From the NCBI RefSeq assembly GCF_900142695.1, contig NZ_FRBU01000003.1, positions 62,001 to 126,000 on the forward strand: a stretch of 64,000 nt of DNA, read 5' to 3'. The stretch's first letter is position 1; each line of letters begins with the position of its first letter. The translations under genes were made by a program, and so were the position numbers. Positions 28,981 through 38,948 of this stretch are shown in pieces. The notes under the pieces were generated by a model. It worked only from the letters and a program-made list of their open reading frames with translations, did no database searches and had not been told where the DNA came from. This stretch comes from Flavobacterium xanthum (GTDB taxonomy: Bacteria; Bacteroidota; Bacteroidia; Flavobacteriales; Flavobacteriaceae).

Positions 28981-29000
28981 CTTAAACATACAACGACACC

Positions 29001-30152
29001 ATGAATTATTTTTCTTCTGATTTTAAATTGGGGATTCTCGGCGGCGGACAATTAGGCAAAATGCTATTGTTTGACACTCGGAAATTTGACATCCAAACTT
29101 ATGTGCTGGATCCTAGTGATGAAGCGCCCTGCAAAATTGCCTGCAATCAATTTTTTAAAGGCGACTTAATGGACTTTGAAACGGTTTATAATTTTGGGAA
29201 ATTAGTCGATGTTTTGACTTTTGAAATTGAACTAGTCAATCTAGACGCTTTGGTAAAACTGGAAGACGAAGGCTTAAAAGTATATCCTTCGCCAAAAACT
29301 TTAAAATTGATTCAGAACAAAGGAATTCAAAAAGATTTCTACCTGCACCATGCAATTCCAACTGCAAATTACCAACGATTTGACGATTTGAAAAGTTTAG
29401 TGGTATCGATTTTGGATTCAAAAACAAAAGTCCCTTTCGTTTGGAAGTGTACCGAATTTGGATATGATGGAAATGGCGTAAAAGTCATTCGACAAATTTC
29501 AGATTTGGACAATCTAGCCAATGTAGAATGCATTGCTGAAGAAATGATTCCTTTTAAAAACGAATTGGCAGTTATTGTTTGCCGCAATCCTTCGGGCGAA
29601 ATAAAAACCTATCCCGTGGTAGAAATGGAATTTCATCCAGAAGCAAACCAGGTAGAATATGTGATTTGTCCTGCTCGAATTGAAGATACAGTAGCAAAAA
29701 AAGCAAGAGCAATCGCGCTTCATGTTTCTGAAAAATTCAATCATGTTGGTTTACTAGCTGTTGAAATGTTTCAGACCGAAAATGATGAAATTCTCGTGAA
29801 CGAGGTAGCGCCACGTCCTCACAATTCCGGTCATTATTCTATTGAGGCCAGCTTTACCTCCCAATTCGAAAATCATTTACGCGCCATCCTAGATTTACCT
29901 TTAGGAAATACAGACAGCAAAGTGGCTGGTATTATGGTGAATCTAGTTGGTTCAGCAGGATTTTCTGGAGACGTAGTTTATCAAAATATTGAAAAAATAT
30001 TAGGTTGGAATGGTGTTACTCCACACATTTATGGAAAGAAACAAACGCGTCCATTTAGAAAAATGGGACACGTGACCATCGTAAATGAAAATGTCAATGA
30101 AGCAAGACGAATTGCCGAAGAGGTAAAAAATACCATAAGAGTAATTAGTTAA
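29001..30152 (+). CDS. purK: 5-(carboxyamino)imidazole ribonucleotide synthase
   Basis: PurK uses ATP and bicarbonate to make N5-CAIR from AIR in purine synthesis. The protein has 383 residues. The N-terminal domain begins LGILGGGQLGKMLLFD, the ATP-grasp domain contains KCTEFGYDGNGVKVI, and NEVAPRPHNSGHYSIEAS is the PurK signature. PurE, which uses its product, lies 109 nt downstream on the same strand, so the two form a two-step unit. Confidence 0.96.
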   Translation: MNYFSSDFKLGILGGGQLGKMLLFDTRKFDIQTYVLDPSDEAPCKIACNQFFKGDLMDFETVYNFGKLVDVLTFEIELVNLDALVKLEDEGLKVYPSPKTLKLIQNKGIQKDFYLHHAIPTANYQRFDDLKSLVVSILDSKTKVPFVWKCTEFGYDGNGVKVIRQISDLDNLANVECIAEEMIPFKNELAVIVCRNPSGEIKTYPVVEMEFHPEANQVEYVICPARIEDTVAKKARAIALHVSEKFNHVGLLAVEMFQTENDEILVNEVAPRPHNSGHYSIEASFTSQFENHLRAILDLPLGNTDSKVAGIMVNLVGSAGFSGDVVYQNIEKILGWNGVTPHIYGKKQTRPFRKMGHVTIVNENVNEARRIAEEVKNTIRVIS

Positions 30153-30155
30153 TAG

Positions 30156-30186
30156 AAAGATTCAAAAATTAAAAGATTCAAAAATT
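30156..30186 (+). repeat. Tandem 15-nt direct repeat between purK and purE
   Basis: AAAGATTCAAAAATT occurs twice, at 30156-30170 and 30172-30186, one base apart and 3 nt after the purK stop. Confidence 0.7.
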
Positions 30187-30261
30187 CAGAACAACAAGTA
30201 TATGTCAGTTCTCAAACAAATCTTTAAATGCTTAAATCATAAAATCTTTAAATAAAAAACA

Positions 30262-30744
30262 ATGAAAGTAGCCGTAATAATGGGAAGCATTTCAGACATG
30301 CCGATCATGCAAGAAGCAATAGATATTTTAAAAGCATTCGAAATAGAAATAGAAGTCGATATTGTCTCGGCACACCGAACTCCTGAAAAACTATTTGATT
30401 TCAGCAAAAATGCACACACCCGTGGAATTTCGGTTGTTATTGCTGGTGCTGGTGGCGCGGCGCATTTGCCAGGAATGGTTGCCTCTATGTCTCCACTTCC
30501 AGTTATTGGCGTTCCTATCAAATCAAGTAATTCTATAGATGGTTGGGACAGTGTTTTATCCATTCTACAAATGCCCGGTGGTGTACCTGTCGCAACGGTT
30601 GCTTTGAATGGTGCCAAAAACGCAGGGATTTTGGCAGTTCAAATCTTAGGAAGCCATGATCAAAGTATATTAGAAAAAATAATCAAGTATAAAACAGGAT
30701 TAAAAGAAGCGGTTATTATCGCCTCTGAAAGTCTACAAAAATAA
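30262..30744 (+). CDS. purE: N5-carboxyaminoimidazole ribonucleotide mutase
   Basis: PurE moves the carboxylate of N5-CAIR to give CAIR. The protein has 160 residues. It begins VAVIMGSISDMPIM with the conserved serine and aspartate, followed by VSAHRTPEKL with the catalytic histidine, GAGGAAHLPGMVAS and QMPGGVPVATVALNGAKNAG. This is a bacterial class I PurE, in keeping with the adjacent purK. It is followed by a terminator. Confidence 0.96.
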   Translation: MKVAVIMGSISDMPIMQEAIDILKAFEIEIEVDIVSAHRTPEKLFDFSKNAHTRGISVVIAGAGGAAHLPGMVASMSPLPVIGVPIKSSNSIDGWDSVLSILQMPGGVPVATVALNGAKNAGILAVQILGSHDQSILEKIIKYKTGLKEAVIIASESLQK

Positions 30745-30770
30745 AAAAAGCTCCAGATGGAGCTTTTTTT
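30743..30770. terminator. Bidirectional terminator after purE
   Basis: AAAAAAAGCTCC / GGAGCTTTTTTT with a 4-nt loop lies between convergent purE and the gene at 30795. Confidence 0.85.
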
Positions 30771-30794
30771 ATGGCATAAAAGTGTTGACATAAT

Positions 30795-31466
30795 TTATTC
30801 AACGTCAAGTGGAATTTCTAGAATTCCTTCAAATTCCGATGCTATAATATCTTCTTTACTCAACCAATATTCAGAAGTTATGATCGTAAAATTACTATTA
30901 TCCGTTGATCGCACTTCCCATAAAATATCTTCGGCTTCTGGAAAAGGTAGGTTTTCAGTCATAGGCAGGTCGAACAATCTTTTGATCAAATTACTACCTG
31001 ACAAACCGTTGTTTAACAATTTCAAAATATTCTCTTTAGTCAATTCAATTTCGCTTTCCTCTTCCAAAGGCACAAAACTACATTCGATAATAGTCGCTTT
31101 TGCATTAGGAAAAGTACCGTTGTACGCTTTGAAGAGTAATTGATTCACATGGAACAAGGTTGCGTGTAGTCCAATTTCAGGATATTCTTCACATACTTTA
31201 TCTAATAACATATCATTCGAAACTTGTTGAATCTGACCTTCATTCAAATTTTCAGACAACTTATATTCCAATGCAATTACGGCAGCATCTTTAGGTTCAA
31301 AATCAGATATAGCCATGAATAACAACTCCTTCAAAGTGGCAGGATCCGAATCACCAGCATCTGGGTAATCGAATTTTTCTAACAACTTTATATAATCATC
31401 ACTTGTCCAATAATCTTCAATTTCATCAACGGTGTAGGCTTTCTTTATTGTAATTTGATAGTTCAT
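30795..31466 (-). CDS. Conserved-looking protein of unknown function
   Basis: I do not recognise this 223-residue protein. It has no signal peptide or membrane segment and is acidic (many E and D, for example PLEEESEIELTKEN). A helical N-terminal half (DEIEDYWTSDDYIKLLEKFDY) is followed by an alpha/beta C-terminal half with ILWEVRSTDNSNFTIITSEYWL. It is likely cytoplasmic. It stands alone, convergent with purE and divergent from the M3 peptidase gene. The codon pattern looks like a real gene. Confidence 0.7.
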   Translation of the reverse strand: MNYQITIKKAYTVDEIEDYWTSDDYIKLLEKFDYPDAGDSDPATLKELLFMAISDFEPKDAAVIALEYKLSENLNEGQIQQVSNDMLLDKVCEEYPEIGLHATLFHVNQLLFKAYNGTFPNAKATIIECSFVPLEEESEIELTKENILKLLNNGLSGSNLIKRLFDLPMTENLPFPEAEDILWEVRSTDNSNFTIITSEYWLSKEDIIASEFEGILEIPLDVE

Positions 31467-31642
31467 CTTTTCTTTAAAATTTATTGTTTTTTAAATTCGT
31501 TTCGTTAAAAACCAATCTTTTTTCACAATTTAAGGCTTTATTACTCACAAACGAAATAAATAACATTTAAATAACACAATCTACTCTAGCATTTTAGGGC
31601 AAATCAATTCCTTTAACATCCTCGTTTTTTTCAATAAATCCC

Positions 31643-31650
31643 TACCTTTG
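31643..31650 (+). promoter_or_regulatory. -7 box for the M3 peptidase gene
   Basis: TACCTTTG fits TAnnTTTG, 39 nt before the ATG at 31690. This box argues against a TTG start at 31648, which would overlap it. Confidence 0.5.
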
Positions 31651-31689
31651 TTCTGTTTAAAACATCAAATTATTTTTATTAAAAAACAA

Positions 31690-33717
31690 ATGAGCATCTT
31701 AACCCATCACTTCAATACAAAATACAATACGGCCCCTTTTTCGAAAATAAAAAACGAGGATTTTCTTCCTGCTTTTCAAAAAGGAATCGAACTCGCAAAA
31801 GCCGAAATCGATGCCATTATCAGAAACCCTATACAACCTACTTTTGAAAATACGATAGAAGCATTGGACTTTAGCGGTGCTATTCTAGATCGAATTTTTA
31901 GTATTTTTTTCAACTTAAATTCTGCAGAAACCAACGATGAGATTCAAAAAATTGCACAAGAAGTTTCTCCTTTATTATCAGAGTTTGGAAATGATATTCG
32001 ACTGAACCCTGATTTATTTGCACGAGTAAAAACAGTGTACGACCAAAGAGAAAAATTAAATCTGACGGCAGAACAAACTACGCTTTTAGACAAAAAATAC
32101 AAGGGTTTTTCTAGAAATGGTGCTAATTTACCCGAGGATAAAAAAAATCAATTAAGAGAAATAGACAAAGAATTATCAAAATTAAGTTTGCAGTTTGGCG
32201 AAAATGTTTTAGCCGAAACCCAAGCCTATCAGTTGCATATTACAGATGCATCTGACCTAGCTGGTTTACCGGAAGGAACGATCGAAGCCGCTCGATCATT
32301 GGCCAAAAGCCAAGAAAAAGAAGGTTGGATTTTTACTTTGGATTACCCAAGCTATGTTCCATTTGTGACCTATGCTGATAATCGTGAATTGCGTAAAAAG
32401 ATGGCAATTGCTTTTGGCGCCAAAGGTTTTCAAAATAACGAATTTGACAACCAAGAAATTGTCCTTAAAATTGCCAAATTACGTTTTGATCGAGCACAAG
32501 TTTTAGGATATGCAAGCCACGCCCATTTTGTACTGGAAGAACGAATGTCCGAAAGTCCGGAGAAAGTAAAAAAATTCTCCAATGACTTACTAGAAAAAGC
32601 AAAACCGGCTGCTTTAAAAGAATTTGCACAATTATCAGCTTTCGCCAAAGAATTAGACGGCGTTACATTGCTGGAAAAGTGGGATGGCGCTTATTACTCA
32701 GAGAAATTAAAACAGCAATTATTCCATTTAGACGATGAAATACTAAAACCCTATTTTCAATTAGAAAAAGTGTTGGAAGGTGCTTTTGCCGTAGCGCAAA
32801 AATTATACGGAATCACATTCGAAGAAACTTTTGAAGTAGACAAATACCATGAAGAGGTAAAAACATACGTAGTAAAAGATGAGGAAGACCAATTTGTCGC
32901 CATTTTTTACGCTGATTTCTTTCCAAGAAAAGGGAAACGCAACGGTGCCTGGATGACTTCTTTTAAATCGCAATACATAAAAAAGGGAATTAATGAAAGA
33001 CCGCACATTTCCATTGTATGCAATTTTACCAAACCTACAGAAACAAAGCCATCCTTATTAACTTTTAATGAAGTTACCACTTTATTTCATGAATTTGGTC
33101 ATGCTTTGCACGGCATGTTGGCTAATACTACGTATCCCAGTTTATCAGGAACAAGTGTTTATTGGGATTTTGTGGAATTACCAAGTCAGATTTTAGAAAA
33201 CTGGTGCTACGAGCCGGAGGCATTAGCCTTATTCGCCTACCATTATGAAACTGGCGAAATGATTCCGCTAGAATTAGTGAACAATATTAAAGAAAGTGCT
33301 AGTTTTCAAGAAGGAATTGCAACGATGCGTCAATTGAGTTTTGGGCTCTTGGATATGGGTTGGCATGCAGAAGATCCTTCGAATATTAAAAATATTAAAG
33401 CTTTTGAAGCCAAACAATTTTCTGCTACACAATTATATCCCGATGTAAAGGAAAACGCTATGAGTACTTCTTTTTCGCATATTTTTCAAGGCGGATATTC
33501 CTCTGGCTATTACAGCTACAAATGGGCAGAAGTGCTGGACGCTGACGCTTTTGAATATTTTCAAGAAAAAGGTATTTTCAATAAGGAGGTCGCCACTAAA
33601 TTTAAAGAGCACGTACTTTCTAAAGGTGGAACAGAACATCCTATGATTTTATACAAACGCTTTAGAGGTCAGGAACCAAGACCACAAGCTTTGCTAAAAA
33701 GAGCTGGATTGCTTTAA
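31690..33717 (+). CDS. M3-family zinc oligopeptidase, Dcp-like
   Basis: A thimet-oligopeptidase-family metallopeptidase that breaks down short peptides. The protein has 675 residues from the ATG at 31690. The zinc site is HEFGH at H467-H471 (TLFHEFGHALHGM), and the usual downstream conserved region WDFVELPSQILENW follows. The C-terminus contains GGYSSGYYSYKWAEVLDADAF, close to peptidyl-dipeptidase Dcp. No signal peptide is seen with this start. I rejected the in-frame TTG at 31648 because the promoter box overlaps it. It is followed after 24 nt by the SNF2 helicase gene, possibly co-transcribed. Confidence 0.92.
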   Translation: MSILTHHFNTKYNTAPFSKIKNEDFLPAFQKGIELAKAEIDAIIRNPIQPTFENTIEALDFSGAILDRIFSIFFNLNSAETNDEIQKIAQEVSPLLSEFGNDIRLNPDLFARVKTVYDQREKLNLTAEQTTLLDKKYKGFSRNGANLPEDKKNQLREIDKELSKLSLQFGENVLAETQAYQLHITDASDLAGLPEGTIEAARSLAKSQEKEGWIFTLDYPSYVPFVTYADNRELRKKMAIAFGAKGFQNNEFDNQEIVLKIAKLRFDRAQVLGYASHAHFVLEERMSESPEKVKKFSNDLLEKAKPAALKEFAQLSAFAKELDGVTLLEKWDGAYYSEKLKQQLFHLDDEILKPYFQLEKVLEGAFAVAQKLYGITFEETFEVDKYHEEVKTYVVKDEEDQFVAIFYADFFPRKGKRNGAWMTSFKSQYIKKGINERPHISIVCNFTKPTETKPSLLTFNEVTTLFHEFGHALHGMLANTTYPSLSGTSVYWDFVELPSQILENWCYEPEALALFAYHYETGEMIPLELVNNIKESASFQEGIATMRQLSFGLLDMGWHAEDPSNIKNIKAFEAKQFSATQLYPDVKENAMSTSFSHIFQGGYSSGYYSYKWAEVLDADAFEYFQEKGIFNKEVATKFKEHVLSKGGTEHPMILYKRFRGQEPRPQALLKRAGLL

Positions 33718-33741
33718 ATTACTGATTTATAAAGTTTAAAA

Positions 33742-36700
33742 ATGGAGCTTACCGACCTAAAATTAATACAAGATTATTTAAAAGAAAATAGTATTGCAAG
33801 TTCTACGGCTAATGCAAAAAACATTAGCCCTACGCTTATTAACGTATACTTTGGGCAATATGAATTTGAATATCTTGGCGGCGCAACTAAACCGTATCAA
33901 ATAGAAATTAATATTGCTAATCCTAAAAAAATTGAGTCTTATTGCAGTTGTCCTTACGATCACGGAGGTGTTTGCAAGCATATAATTGCAGCTCTTACTG
34001 ATATTAGTAAAGTCATTATTAAAAAAACAAATAGTATTTTGCACGATTTAAATGATTTTACAGCAACCCAGAAATTACCTTTAAATCAGACACATTTAGA
34101 AAACGAACTCCTTTCGGATGCCGTTCTCTCGCAATTTCCCTCGCGTTATACTAGTTACTATGACCATCAGCTACAAATTAGCAATGCGTCACAATCAGAG
34201 GTAAAAACAATGTTTTTAGATTGGGGAAACCATGAACAAACCATAAGCTATGATAGCGAAACTAAAATTTTAAAAACGCGTTGTACTTGTTCTAAAGCAG
34301 AAAAACCATGCGATCACATTGGTATTAGTTTGCGGATTATAAAAAAGAAATTGGGCGAAAATTTCTTTAATACAAATTATTTACCGCAAAAAATTGAAGC
34401 ATTTTTAAAACCATATCAGATAACCGATAACGCGGAAATTGGAAAAATATTCGATTTTCAAATTACAAAAAAAGGATTTGAAGCAACTTCAAAATATAAA
34501 AATATCCAACAAGGATTTCAAGATCTTTCTAATATTTACGCGAATGAAGCGGTTGAGCTAAGCGCTAAATTACCCATGTCAGATCATTTTGATCATGATT
34601 TTGGACTGGGAATATATTTTGGATTTAGAGCAAAAAAATTAAAGGGTATCTTTCCTTTTCAGGCAAAGTACAACAAGGCTAAAACCGATTTTGCATCGAG
34701 CATTTCCGACCTTAACTATTACAGTATCGGAGAATCTATGCACTTATTTCTTAATGAAAATAATGATGCGGTAATCATAAAATCGCTACAGCTAAACGAC
34801 CTAATTTCCAGCTATGAATCAAAAAGAGAAATTGGTTACTTAACAAAAGCATTTGAACATTTAGAACTTTTATTACCATTATGGAAAACGCTCTTGATAT
34901 ATAAACATGAAGACAAAGCCAGTCTGACAAGGAAAAATCTGGTGTCCACAAAAATAGAGGATATCAAAATAAGATTGTTTTTTACTCTTAGCGAAAATGA
35001 ATATTTTTACACACTAAAAGCAAAAATAGCAATTGGAGATAAAGATTTTAACCTCAACAGTACAGCAATAATTGTGAGTTCGTTGTTTGTATTTTTTCAG
35101 GGTAATGCTTATCCCATTCCAAATGCCAATGTTTCTGCACATTTAAATAGTTTCGCTAATCACTCTGAAATTAATTACTTCAAAAAAGATGTGCCCAATT
35201 TTATTGAAAAAGTAATTTTACCGTTATCTAAAAAATTTGAAATTCAAACTACCATTTTCAAGAAATCTAAAGCCAAAATAGAAAATGAAAGTATTGAAAA
35301 ACAAATCTACATGTCGGATTTAGAAGGACATTATATTGTTTTTAAGCCTGTAATTCAGTATGGCAAAACGCTCGTACCAGTATTTTCAAACGAACTGTTA
35401 TTAGAAGCCACCGAAGATTCAAAAATCACATATCAAGACCGTAATCAGTCTTTTGAGGATAATTTTATAGAAGAATTCAGAAGCCTCCATCCAAAGTTTG
35501 AAACTCAAGAAAGTATGTTTTTCCTCACACCCGAAGAACTTTTCGAGAATTACTGGATGTTACACGCCACGGAAAGAATGAAGCAATTAGGCATCACTGT
35601 TTTTGGAGCCAATGAATTGAAATCATTCAAATTTAATTTGAACAAACCCGTAATCCGAGTCAATTTAAAATCGGATATTGATTGGTTTGATATTGAAATC
35701 GACATTAGTTTTGGCAATCAAAAAGTAAACATTAAGGAGTTACAGAAGGCCTTTTTGAAAAAATCAAATTATGTTGCGCTTGGTGATGGAACACTGGGAA
35801 TTCTTCCAGAGGAATGGATGAAAAAATTTGCTAACTATTTCAAGACTGGTGAAGTCAAGAAAAACGGCATACAAATGTCGAATTATCAGTTCGGAATCAT
35901 TGAAGAACTTTATGAGGAAATGGATACCAAACCTGCATTTCTGGAAGAGCTGTACAACAAGAAAATGCGTTTACAAAACATTTCTGAAATTGAAACTATT
36001 CCAATTCCAAAAGGGATAAAAGCAAAACTCCGAGATTACCAACACCACGGACTAAACTGGCTCGCTTTTTTAGATAAAAACCAATTGGGCGGTTGTTTGG
36101 CAGACGATATGGGATTAGGGAAGACCTTGCAAACTATTGCATTTTTACAACATTTGAAAGTGACAAATCCTAAGAATCAACCTTCACTAATTATTGCTCC
36201 AACCTCATTAATTTTTAACTGGAGAAATGAAATAGAAAAGTTTTGTCCAACCCTGAAGATGCTTACTTTTACGGGTGGAAACAGACTTGAAAATAAAGAT
36301 AATTTCAACAAGTACGATTTAATTATTTCCACTTATGGCTCTTTGCTGAACGACATTGCGTTTTTGAAAGATTTTAAATTTAATTATATTGTTTTAGACG
36401 AAAGTCAAGCGATAAAAAACCCAAATTCGAAGAGATACAAAGCCGTCAGATTGTTGAATTCGTATAACAGAATTGCACTTACGGGAACACCAATAGAAAA
36501 TAACACTTTTGATTTGTATGCACAACTTAACTTTTTAAATCCTGGATTACTGGGTAATATGACGCATTTTAAAAATAATTTTTCGGATGCCATAGACAAA
36601 GAAAAAGATGTTGACGCTTCGCAAATTTTAAGTAAAATTATCACGCCTTTTATGTTGCGAAGAACCAAAGAACAAGTAGCCACCGAATTGCCAGAAAAAA

Positions 36701-37410
36701 CAGAAAGCATCATTTTTTGTGAAATGGAAAAAGAGCAGCGTGCGGTTTACAACACCTTCAAAAATAAATACCGTGATTATTTAATGAATAAAATTGATGA
36801 AAATGGCGTCGAGAAATCACAAATGTACATCTTAGAAGGTTTAACTAAACTCCGGCAAATTTGCAATTCGACCGCGCTAATTCCGACTGATGAAGACTTT
36901 GGGAATTATTCGGTAAAGCTCGAGGCATTAATGGAAAACATCAAAGAAAAAACGGGAAATCATAAAATTTTAGTTTTTTCACAGTTTGTCAAAATGCTTC
37001 AAATCGTAAAAACGAGACTAGAAGAAGAACACATTCATTATGAATATTTAGACGGAAAAACGACCAACAGACAAGAGCGAGTCGAGAATTTTCAAAATAA
37101 TGCCGATGTTCGGGTCTTTCTGATTAGTCTTAAAGCTGGTGGAACCGGACTAAATCTAACCGAAGCAGATTATGTTTTCATTATTGATCCTTGGTGGAAT
37201 CCTGCTGTCGAAAACCAAGCCATTGATCGCTGTTATCGCATTGGACAAACCAAAAAAGTAATGGCATACCGCATGATTTGTAAAGATACAATCGAAGAAA
37301 AAATTGTTTCATTGCAACAAAAAAAGAAAAATGTAGCTTCGAGTATTATTTCGATCGACGACGAGAAAAAATCGTTTGATATTAATGAGGTAAAGGAATT
37401 GTTTCGGTAG
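33742..37410 (+). CDS. SNF2-family DEAD/DEAH helicase with two SWIM zinc fingers
   Basis: A large Swi2/Snf2 ATPase of 1222 residues that probably moves along double-stranded DNA or remodels protein-DNA complexes. Two SWIM-like CxC...CxH sites lie at the N-terminus: C68, C70, C78, H80 and C181, C183, C190, H192. The helicase core starts near 760. It has the Walker A segment DDMGLGKTLQT, the DExx box as LDESQAIKNP, motif III TGTPIEN, then motif V GGTGLNLTEAD and motif VI QAIDRCYRIGQ. The middle 550 residues are an uncharacterised linker region. It lies 24 nt after the M3 peptidase. No defence genes are near, so a housekeeping role in repair or transcription is more likely. Confidence 0.9.
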   Translation: MELTDLKLIQDYLKENSIASSTANAKNISPTLINVYFGQYEFEYLGGATKPYQIEINIANPKKIESYCSCPYDHGGVCKHIIAALTDISKVIIKKTNSILHDLNDFTATQKLPLNQTHLENELLSDAVLSQFPSRYTSYYDHQLQISNASQSEVKTMFLDWGNHEQTISYDSETKILKTRCTCSKAEKPCDHIGISLRIIKKKLGENFFNTNYLPQKIEAFLKPYQITDNAEIGKIFDFQITKKGFEATSKYKNIQQGFQDLSNIYANEAVELSAKLPMSDHFDHDFGLGIYFGFRAKKLKGIFPFQAKYNKAKTDFASSISDLNYYSIGESMHLFLNENNDAVIIKSLQLNDLISSYESKREIGYLTKAFEHLELLLPLWKTLLIYKHEDKASLTRKNLVSTKIEDIKIRLFFTLSENEYFYTLKAKIAIGDKDFNLNSTAIIVSSLFVFFQGNAYPIPNANVSAHLNSFANHSEINYFKKDVPNFIEKVILPLSKKFEIQTTIFKKSKAKIENESIEKQIYMSDLEGHYIVFKPVIQYGKTLVPVFSNELLLEATEDSKITYQDRNQSFEDNFIEEFRSLHPKFETQESMFFLTPEELFENYWMLHATERMKQLGITVFGANELKSFKFNLNKPVIRVNLKSDIDWFDIEIDISFGNQKVNIKELQKAFLKKSNYVALGDGTLGILPEEWMKKFANYFKTGEVKKNGIQMSNYQFGIIEELYEEMDTKPAFLEELYNKKMRLQNISEIETIPIPKGIKAKLRDYQHHGLNWLAFLDKNQLGGCLADDMGLGKTLQTIAFLQHLKVTNPKNQPSLIIAPTSLIFNWRNEIEKFCPTLKMLTFTGGNRLENKDNFNKYDLIISTYGSLLNDIAFLKDFKFNYIVLDESQAIKNPNSKRYKAVRLLNSYNRIALTGTPIENNTFDLYAQLNFLNPGLLGNMTHFKNNFSDAIDKEKDVDASQILSKIITPFMLRRTKEQVATELPEKTESIIFCEMEKEQRAVYNTFKNKYRDYLMNKIDENGVEKSQMYILEGLTKLRQICNSTALIPTDEDFGNYSVKLEALMENIKEKTGNHKILVFSQFVKMLQIVKTRLEEEHIHYEYLDGKTTNRQERVENFQNNADVRVFLISLKAGGTGLNLTEADYVFIIDPWWNPAVENQAIDRCYRIGQTKKVMAYRMICKDTIEEKIVSLQQKKKNVASSIISIDDEKKSFDINEVKELFR

Positions 37411-37513
37411 TTCCGATTCCTAAAATACTTTACTTATTTTTCGAAAAAAGATACTTATAATAAAAAAGTAACACTAAAAGTAACGAAATGTACTTTTCGA
37501 AGCGAAAATAAAA

Positions 37514-37648
37514 TTGACGATAGCACTTTACGAACGCTTTAAAGAACAAGATCCAAAACTGGAAGCTTTAATGAAAAAAGTGAAATTGTTTAATCATAAA
37601 TTTCTGAAAACCAAAGTACAATGGTTCGGATTCTTTGATAAATTTTAG
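37514..37648 (+). pseudogene. Possible C-terminal gene fragment of unknown family
   Basis: An open frame of 44 codons (TTG 37514 to TAG 37646-37648) reads MTIALYERFKEQDPKLEALM and ends KTKVQWFGFFDKF. It looks like the end of a helical protein, but there is no ATG, no upstream open frame beyond about 37478 and no promoter. It may be the stub of a deleted gene or chance coding. It fills most of the 268-nt gap between the helicase and the DUF2071 gene. Confidence 0.3.
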
Positions 37649-37678
37649 AATAATTAAAAAAATAAAACCTACAATAAA

Positions 37679-38386
37679 ATGAGTTTTTTAAAAGCAGAGT
37701 GGAATAATTTAGCCATGATTAATTATGAGGTTGATCCTCAAATTTTACAAAAATATGTCCCAAAAGGAACCGAACTCGATTTTTGGAACGGCAAATGCTA
37801 CGTCAGTTTTATTGGGTTTCTTTTTGAAAAGGTGCGTGTTCTAGGAATCAAAATTCCCTTCCATAGTGATTTTGAGGAAGTCAATCTTCGGTTTTATGTG
37901 AGGCGTTTTGAAAATGGAGTATGGAAAAGAGGGGCCGTTTTTATAAGCGAAATTGTTCCGAAATACGCCATTTCATTTATTGCCAATACGTTTTATAATG
38001 AGCACTACAGCACGTTACCCATGAAACACACTTTAACAGTCAATGAAAAGTCAAGAGAATTTATATACCAATGGAAAGTCCGTAACAATTGGAATACCAT
38101 TCATGTAACAACGGACAAGACGCCCATTGCAATTGAACCGGATTCAGAAGCTGAATTTATTACAGAACACTACTTTGGGTATACCAAAATAAATGAAAAT
38201 GAAACTTTTGAGTACCAAGTCACACATCCCAGATGGCAACAATTTGAAGTAACGAAGAATAACTCTAAAATAGATTTTGAAGGTGTATACGGGAAGGAAT
38301 TTGCATTTATTGCTAATTTAGAACCAACTTCCGTATTTCTAGCTATTGGCTCCAAAATAACTATTGAAGACAAACGAAAATTATAA
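37679..38386 (+). CDS. YqjF-type DUF2071 protein
   Basis: A 235-residue cytoplasmic protein of the DUF2071/YqjF family, whose fold resembles acetoacetate decarboxylase and whose function is unknown. Supporting segments are FLKAEWNNLAMINYEVDPQIL at the start, then GKCYVSFIGFLFEKVRVLG, NLRFYVRR and RGAVFISEIVPKYAISFIAN. It is followed 5 nt later by an SRPBCC gene, so the two are co-transcribed. Confidence 0.8.
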   Translation: MSFLKAEWNNLAMINYEVDPQILQKYVPKGTELDFWNGKCYVSFIGFLFEKVRVLGIKIPFHSDFEEVNLRFYVRRFENGVWKRGAVFISEIVPKYAISFIANTFYNEHYSTLPMKHTLTVNEKSREFIYQWKVRNNWNTIHVTTDKTPIAIEPDSEAEFITEHYFGYTKINENETFEYQVTHPRWQQFEVTKNNSKIDFEGVYGKEFAFIANLEPTSVFLAIGSKITIEDKRKL

Positions 38387-38391
38387 TTTTA

Positions 38392-38844
38392 ATGACCCGA
38401 ATAAAAATTAGGACTAAAATAAATGCCCCAATACAAACTGTTTTTGATATTTCCAGAGACATCGATGTACACCAAAAATCAGCTAGTCCTACAAAAGAAA
38501 CGGCTATCGACGGCATCACTTCCGGCTTGATCAACTATAATGAAACAGTGACTTGGCGCGGAAAACATTTTGGTTTTTACCTGACTCACAAAAGCCGAAT
38601 AACCGCCATGAACTTATACGATTATTTTGTAGATGAGATGGAGGACGGGAAATTCAAATCATTCCGACATGAACATCTTTTCATAGAAAAGAATGGCCTG
38701 ACAGTAATGAAAGACAAAATACATTATGAAGTTCCTTACGGTGTTTTTGGCGAATTATTTGATTTTTTGTTTCTAAAAAATCACATGATAAATTTCGTTT
38801 TGGCAAGAAACAAGGTGTTGAAAGAATTAGCTGAAAGCAAGTAA
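38392..38844 (+). CDS. SRPBCC-family (START-like) protein
   Basis: A 150-residue protein with the helix-grip fold pattern: IRTKINAPIQTVFDISRDID at the N-terminus, a central beta sheet (INYNETVTWRGKHFGFYLTH), and a long C-terminal helix with LFLKNHMINFVLARNKVLKE. Such proteins bind hydrophobic ligands, and in several bacteria this subtype is annotated as polyketide cyclase or cell-division inhibitor without proof. It is 5 nt after the DUF2071 gene and convergent with the UbiA-like gene. Confidence 0.8.
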   Translation: MTRIKIRTKINAPIQTVFDISRDIDVHQKSASPTKETAIDGITSGLINYNETVTWRGKHFGFYLTHKSRITAMNLYDYFVDEMEDGKFKSFRHEHLFIEKNGLTVMKDKIHYEVPYGVFGELFDFLFLKNHMINFVLARNKVLKELAESK

Positions 38845-38948
38845 TTTACAAAAAGTGGACAATAGAAGTAACGTATTGAACCACTAAAATGACCCTCTTC
38901 ACCACTCTTTCAGTGCTATTGACGAACGCACGCACCACTATTTACTTT

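Noticed and set aside
31648-31689. TTG start for the M3 peptidase
   Set aside because: It overlaps the -7 box TACCTTTG. The ATG at 31690 gives a normal start.
33742-37410. SNF2 helicase as part of an antiviral system
   Set aside because: No nuclease, methylase or other defence gene is near, and its neighbours are ordinary housekeeping genes.
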